Of a DNA stretch of 15,925 nucleotides, positions 13,412 through 15,925 are shown in pieces. The notes under the pieces are model-generated. The model saw only the letters and a list, made by a program, of their open reading frames with translations, had not been told where the DNA came from and ran no database searches. A program made the translations under genes and the position numbers. Source of the stretch: CAYOHY01 sp964403885 (GTDB lineage: Bacteria; Actinomycetota; Coriobacteriia; Anaerosomatales; PHET01); assembly GCA_964403885.1 (NCBI GenBank), contig CAYOHY010000041.1:1-15925 (forward strand), written 5' to 3'. The stretch's first letter is position 1. Each line of letters opens with the position of its first letter.

Positions 13412-14568
13412 GAGTCGCGATGCTCGTGATGAACGACATGTCCTTCGACCAGCGCGTGCACCGTGAGGCGAGCGCGCTCGGCGAGGCCGGCCACGAGGTG
13501 GTCGTCTTCTGTCTCGAAGGCCCCGAGATGCCCGCCGAGGAGTCGCGCCCGCACTACGTCGTGAGGCGCGTCGCGAAGCTCACCACCGCCACATGGCGTG
13601 ACCCGGTGGGCAAGGTGTCGCAGGCCCGCGAACGCACGGCGGCACTCGCGCAGGCCGTCGTCGGCTTCACGCCCGCCGTGGTGCACGCGCACGACACGGA
13701 CACGCTTCCTGCCGCAGTGAGGGCCGCGAAGGACGCCGGCGCCAAGCTCGTCTACGACGCACACGAGCTCTTCCCCGACCAGTTCGCCGGTGAAGGCGTG
13801 GGCAGCGTGGCTGCGGTCCGCTGGTGGTGGCGCAGTGTCGAGCGACGCCTCATCCCCAAGGCCGATGCCGTCGTGACGGTGAGCCCGGGGCTTGCGCGCA
13901 TGCTCTCTGAGCGCTTCAGGGTCGAGGCGACCGTGGTCCGCAACACGCCCGTGCTCATGCCGCTGCTCGAGTCGACGCGCCTGCGCGATGAGCTCGGCGT
14001 GGCCGAGGATATCGCTATCGTCCTGTACCAGGGGCTGCTCCTTCCTGAGCGCGGCCTGGGTCCGCTCGTCGAGGCGATGGCCGAGGTCCCGGACGCGGTG
14101 CTCGCGATTCAGGGCACCGGCTCCGAGGAGTCCGCGATGCGCGAGAAGATGGTCGCGCGGGGCCTCGAGGACCGCGTGCGCTTCATGGGCTGGGTCGCGC
14201 CGGCCGACTCCCACGAGTATGCATGCGGCGCTGACATCGGCGTGGTGATCTACGAGGCCACCACGCTCAACAACCGCCTCGCGGGCCCCAACAAGCTCTT
14301 CGTGTACCTCATGGCCGGCCTGCCGGTCGCCGCACGCGATTTTCCCGGTCCGCGCGACGTGGTCATCGGCGAGTCGGTGGGCGACGTGTTCGCCGATGCG
14401 ACCGGCCCCTCGATCGCCGCGACCCTCAACCGCATGCTCGCCGACCGCGGCGCCCTCGCGGCGATGGGCGCGCGGGCACGCGAGGTCGCCGAGTCCACCT
14501 ACAACTGGGACGCCGAGAAGGTCGCGCTCGTCGAGCTGTATGCCCGACTCGGATCCGGCGGTGCGTAG
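13408..14568 (+). CDS. GT4-family glycosyltransferase (GT-B fold)
   Basis: This 386-residue protein begins RVAMLVMNDMSFDQRVHREA, a common opening of GT4 glycosyltransferases in surface glycan clusters. The N-terminal Rossmann domain carries VHAHDTDTLPAA near 90-102 and YDAHELFPDQF near 115-125. The C-terminal domain has VLYQGLLLPERG at about 208-219 and the donor-binding stretch GPNKLFVYLMAGLPVA near 292-307. There, KLFVYLMAGLP takes the place of the more usual KLFEYLAAGLP, so a glutamate common at this site is a valine. It should add one sugar from a nucleotide donor to a growing lipid-linked unit in the cytoplasm. GTG 13408 overlaps the amidotransferase stop (GTGA). The donor and acceptor are unknown. 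Confidence 0.9.
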   Translation: MRVAMLVMNDMSFDQRVHREASALGEAGHEVVVFCLEGPEMPAEESRPHYVVRRVAKLTTATWRDPVGKVSQARERTAALAQAVVGFTPAVVHAHDTDTLPAAVRAAKDAGAKLVYDAHELFPDQFAGEGVGSVAAVRWWWRSVERRLIPKADAVVTVSPGLARMLSERFRVEATVVRNTPVLMPLLESTRLRDELGVAEDIAIVLYQGLLLPERGLGPLVEAMAEVPDAVLAIQGTGSEESAMREKMVARGLEDRVRFMGWVAPADSHEYACGADIGVVIYEATTLNNRLAGPNKLFVYLMAGLPVAARDFPGPRDVVIGESVGDVFADATGPSIAATLNRMLADRGALAAMGARAREVAESTYNWDAEKVALVELYARLGSGGA

Positions 14569-14571
14569 CCG

Positions 14572-15888
14572 ATGAGCGCGATGCGTGTCCGCAGTGCGAG
14601 CTGGGTGTTCGCCGCACAGGTGTTCGGCAAGCTCGTCGCGTTCCCGATAGGCATCCTGTTGGCGCGCGCACTCGGTCCCTCGGGCAAGGGCGCGCTGTCG
14701 GTGGTGCAGCTCGTCGCGCAGGTGGGCGTGGTCGTGCTCAACCTGGGCCTCGGCTCCGCGTTCACGTTCTACGCGGGACGTCGCGAGGTACCGGGTGGCT
14801 CGGCCCTCAGGTTCTCGGCGGCGTTTGGCGCGGCGTTGTCGGCGGCCCTGCTCGCGCTGTGGGTGGCCGTGGGCGGTTGGTTCTCGGCCGATGTGCTGAA
14901 CCTCGACGACCCCCGCCTGCTCGCGGTGGCGCTGCTCATGGTGGGGCCGGCCCTCGCGCTCAACCTCATGTACTCGGTGGTGGTGGGCAGCGGGTCGGTA
15001 CGAGACGCCACGATGGTCATCAACGTCTCGTTCGCGCTGCAGTTCGTGGCCTACACCACGCTGTTCGTGCTTGACGCGCTGAGCCTGCCCGTCGCGGTGA
15101 TCGTGTGGGCCGCGAGCGTGGTGGGTGAGGCGACGGCGATCGCGGTGCTGGGCCTGCGCGTGCGCGCAGGCGATTCGGTGCAGCCCGGCGCGGTCGCGTT
15201 GTTTCGCCGCTCGTGGCGCTACGGCCTCATCATGTGGGTCACCAACCTGGTGGGGTTCGCCGCTCTTCGCGTTGACATGTTCCTGCTCAGCTCGATCAAG
15301 GGCACGGCGGCGGTGGGTGTCTACTCGGTGGCGGTCACCTTCGCCGAGCTGCTGTGGTTCGTGCCCAACGCGCTCAACGCGGTGATGCTCCCCAAGGTGT
15401 CGGGCGAGGGCGATGCCGCTCTCGACGTGACGGTGCGGCTGGAGCGTGTGCTGTGGCCGCTGACGCTGGTCGCCGGCGTGGGGCTGTTCGTGGTCGCCGC
15501 ACCGCTCATCCCGATGCTGTACGGCCGCGACTTCGCCGCCGCCGCGATACCGCTCGCGTTGCTGCTTCCGGGTGCCGTCGCGATGGCGCTCACCACCATG
15601 CCCGCCTCGTACCTGTCGGGCATCGGCAAGCCCAAGCTGTGGACCCGCGCGGCCGCCGCCAACCTGGTGGTCAACGTGGTCGCCAACGTGGTGCTGATCC
15701 CGCGCTTCGGTATCGCCGGTGCCGCTATCTCATCGGCGGTGTCGTACTCGGTGGCGGCGGTGTGGGTGATCTTCGCGTTCGTGCGCGAGACCGGCGTGGG
15801 ACTTGGTGAGCTGCTCATCCCGCGCGGCTCCGACTTCCGAGACTTCGCTCAGGCGGCTCGAGCGATGCTCTCCCGCCGCACCCCGTAG
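14572..15888 (+). CDS. Wzx/MATE-like polysaccharide (lipid-linked oligosaccharide) flippase
   Basis: This 438-residue, very hydrophobic protein has about twelve membrane segments spread through its length. It opens with ASWVFAAQVFGKLVAFPIG, followed by LLARALGPSGKGALSVV, the standard opening of polysaccharide-biosynthesis flippases of the MOP (MATE) superfamily. Family features in the second half are RVDMFLLSSIKG near 237-248, VGVYSVAVTFAELLW near 251-265, and LIPMLYGRDFAAAAIPL near 308-324. Such proteins carry undecaprenyl-diphosphate-linked repeat units from the inner to the outer membrane face. The start could be ATG 14572 or ATG 14581; the first is 3 bp after the GT4 stop and is kept, without a strong Shine-Dalgarno. 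A Wzx-type route normally needs a Wzy polymerase, and none is certain in this window. It is the last recognisable gene here. Confidence 0.9.
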   Translation: MSAMRVRSASWVFAAQVFGKLVAFPIGILLARALGPSGKGALSVVQLVAQVGVVVLNLGLGSAFTFYAGRREVPGGSALRFSAAFGAALSAALLALWVAVGGWFSADVLNLDDPRLLAVALLMVGPALALNLMYSVVVGSGSVRDATMVINVSFALQFVAYTTLFVLDALSLPVAVIVWAASVVGEATAIAVLGLRVRAGDSVQPGAVALFRRSWRYGLIMWVTNLVGFAALRVDMFLLSSIKGTAAVGVYSVAVTFAELLWFVPNALNAVMLPKVSGEGDAALDVTVRLERVLWPLTLVAGVGLFVVAAPLIPMLYGRDFAAAAIPLALLLPGAVAMALTTMPASYLSGIGKPKLWTRAAAANLVVNVVANVVLIPRFGIAGAAISSAVSYSVAAVWVIFAFVRETGVGLGELLIPRGSDFRDFAQAARAMLSRRTP

Positions 15889-15925
15889 GCGCGTCGACGC
15901 CGCGAGTCGAGTAACATTCACACTG
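15889..15925. other. Start of an intergenic region, with a palindrome and a candidate -10
   Basis: After the flippase stop lies the perfect 10-bp palindrome GCGTCGACGC (15891-15900), then a more AT-rich stretch with TAACAT at 15912-15917, which fits a -10 pattern. No T-run follows the palindrome, so it is not a convincing intrinsic terminator. The operon may end here with a new transcription unit beyond the edge. Confidence 0.3.

Noticed and set aside
13321..14214. A 297-codon open frame on the minus strand opposite the GT4 gene
   Set aside because: Antisense shadow of a recognised gene, with His- and Arg-rich composition and no motif.
15891..15900. GCGTCGACGC as an intrinsic terminator after the flippase gene
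   Set aside because: A perfect palindrome without a loop or a following T-run; it does not have the form of a terminator.
1..15925. Mobile elements, CRISPR arrays, tRNA or defence genes
   Set aside because: No transposase, regularly spaced repeats, tRNA-like cloverleaf or nuclease motif was seen on either strand; nearly all the sequence is accounted for by glycan genes.

Overview
The window is a polysaccharide (O-antigen, capsule or cell-wall glycan) biosynthesis locus from a high-GC bacterium. Coding density is very high, GTG starts are common, and third codon positions are strongly G/C. The long-form RmlA with a C-terminal beta-helix is the type common in Actinobacteria and Archaea, so an actinobacterial lineage is my best guess; the phylum is not proven. 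At least fourteen ATA isoleucine codons are present, which argues mildly against a Streptomyces-like genome. I see no tRNA, rRNA, CRISPR array, insertion sequence or phage gene.

Layout. (1) Plus-strand operon, bases 1-8381: the 3' end of an unidentified gene, an RmlC-like cupin epimerase, an SDR sugar reductase/epimerase, a DPM1-like GT2, a GT2-GtrA fusion, a second SDR with a YxxxR active site, rmlA, rmlB and a large GT-C-like membrane protein. Most neighbours overlap by 4 bp (GTGA or ATGA). (2) Minus-strand operon, 11385 down to 8388: a polytopic membrane protein, an SDR and a DPM1-like GT2. It converges on operon 1 with only 6 bp between stop codons. (3) Plus-strand operon, 11513-15888: an AsnB-type glutamine amidotransferase, a GT4 glycosyltransferase and a Wzx/MATE-like flippase. 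Operons 2 and 3 diverge from a 127-bp intergenic region that carries candidate promoters and a palindrome.

How they may work together: RmlA and RmlB make dTDP-4-keto-6-deoxyglucose. Cupin and SDR enzymes convert this, or a CDP-linked intermediate made by upstream genes, into deoxysugars. The two DPM1-like GT2s and the GT2-GtrA fusion probably charge and flip polyprenyl-phosphate sugars, which GT-C-type membrane enzymes could then use on the outer face. The GT4 and the flippase fit assembly and export of a lipid-linked repeat unit, and the AsnB-like enzyme could amidate a sugar acid. No canonical RmlD is visible.

The most notable points are an SDR-plus-GT2 pair present twice in opposite orientations as diverged paralogues, the GT2-GtrA fusion, the Lys-to-Arg change in the second SDR, and the possibility that the first genes belong to a CDP-3,6-dideoxyhexose (ascarylose-like) pathway. 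I find no wholly new defence or mobile system here.
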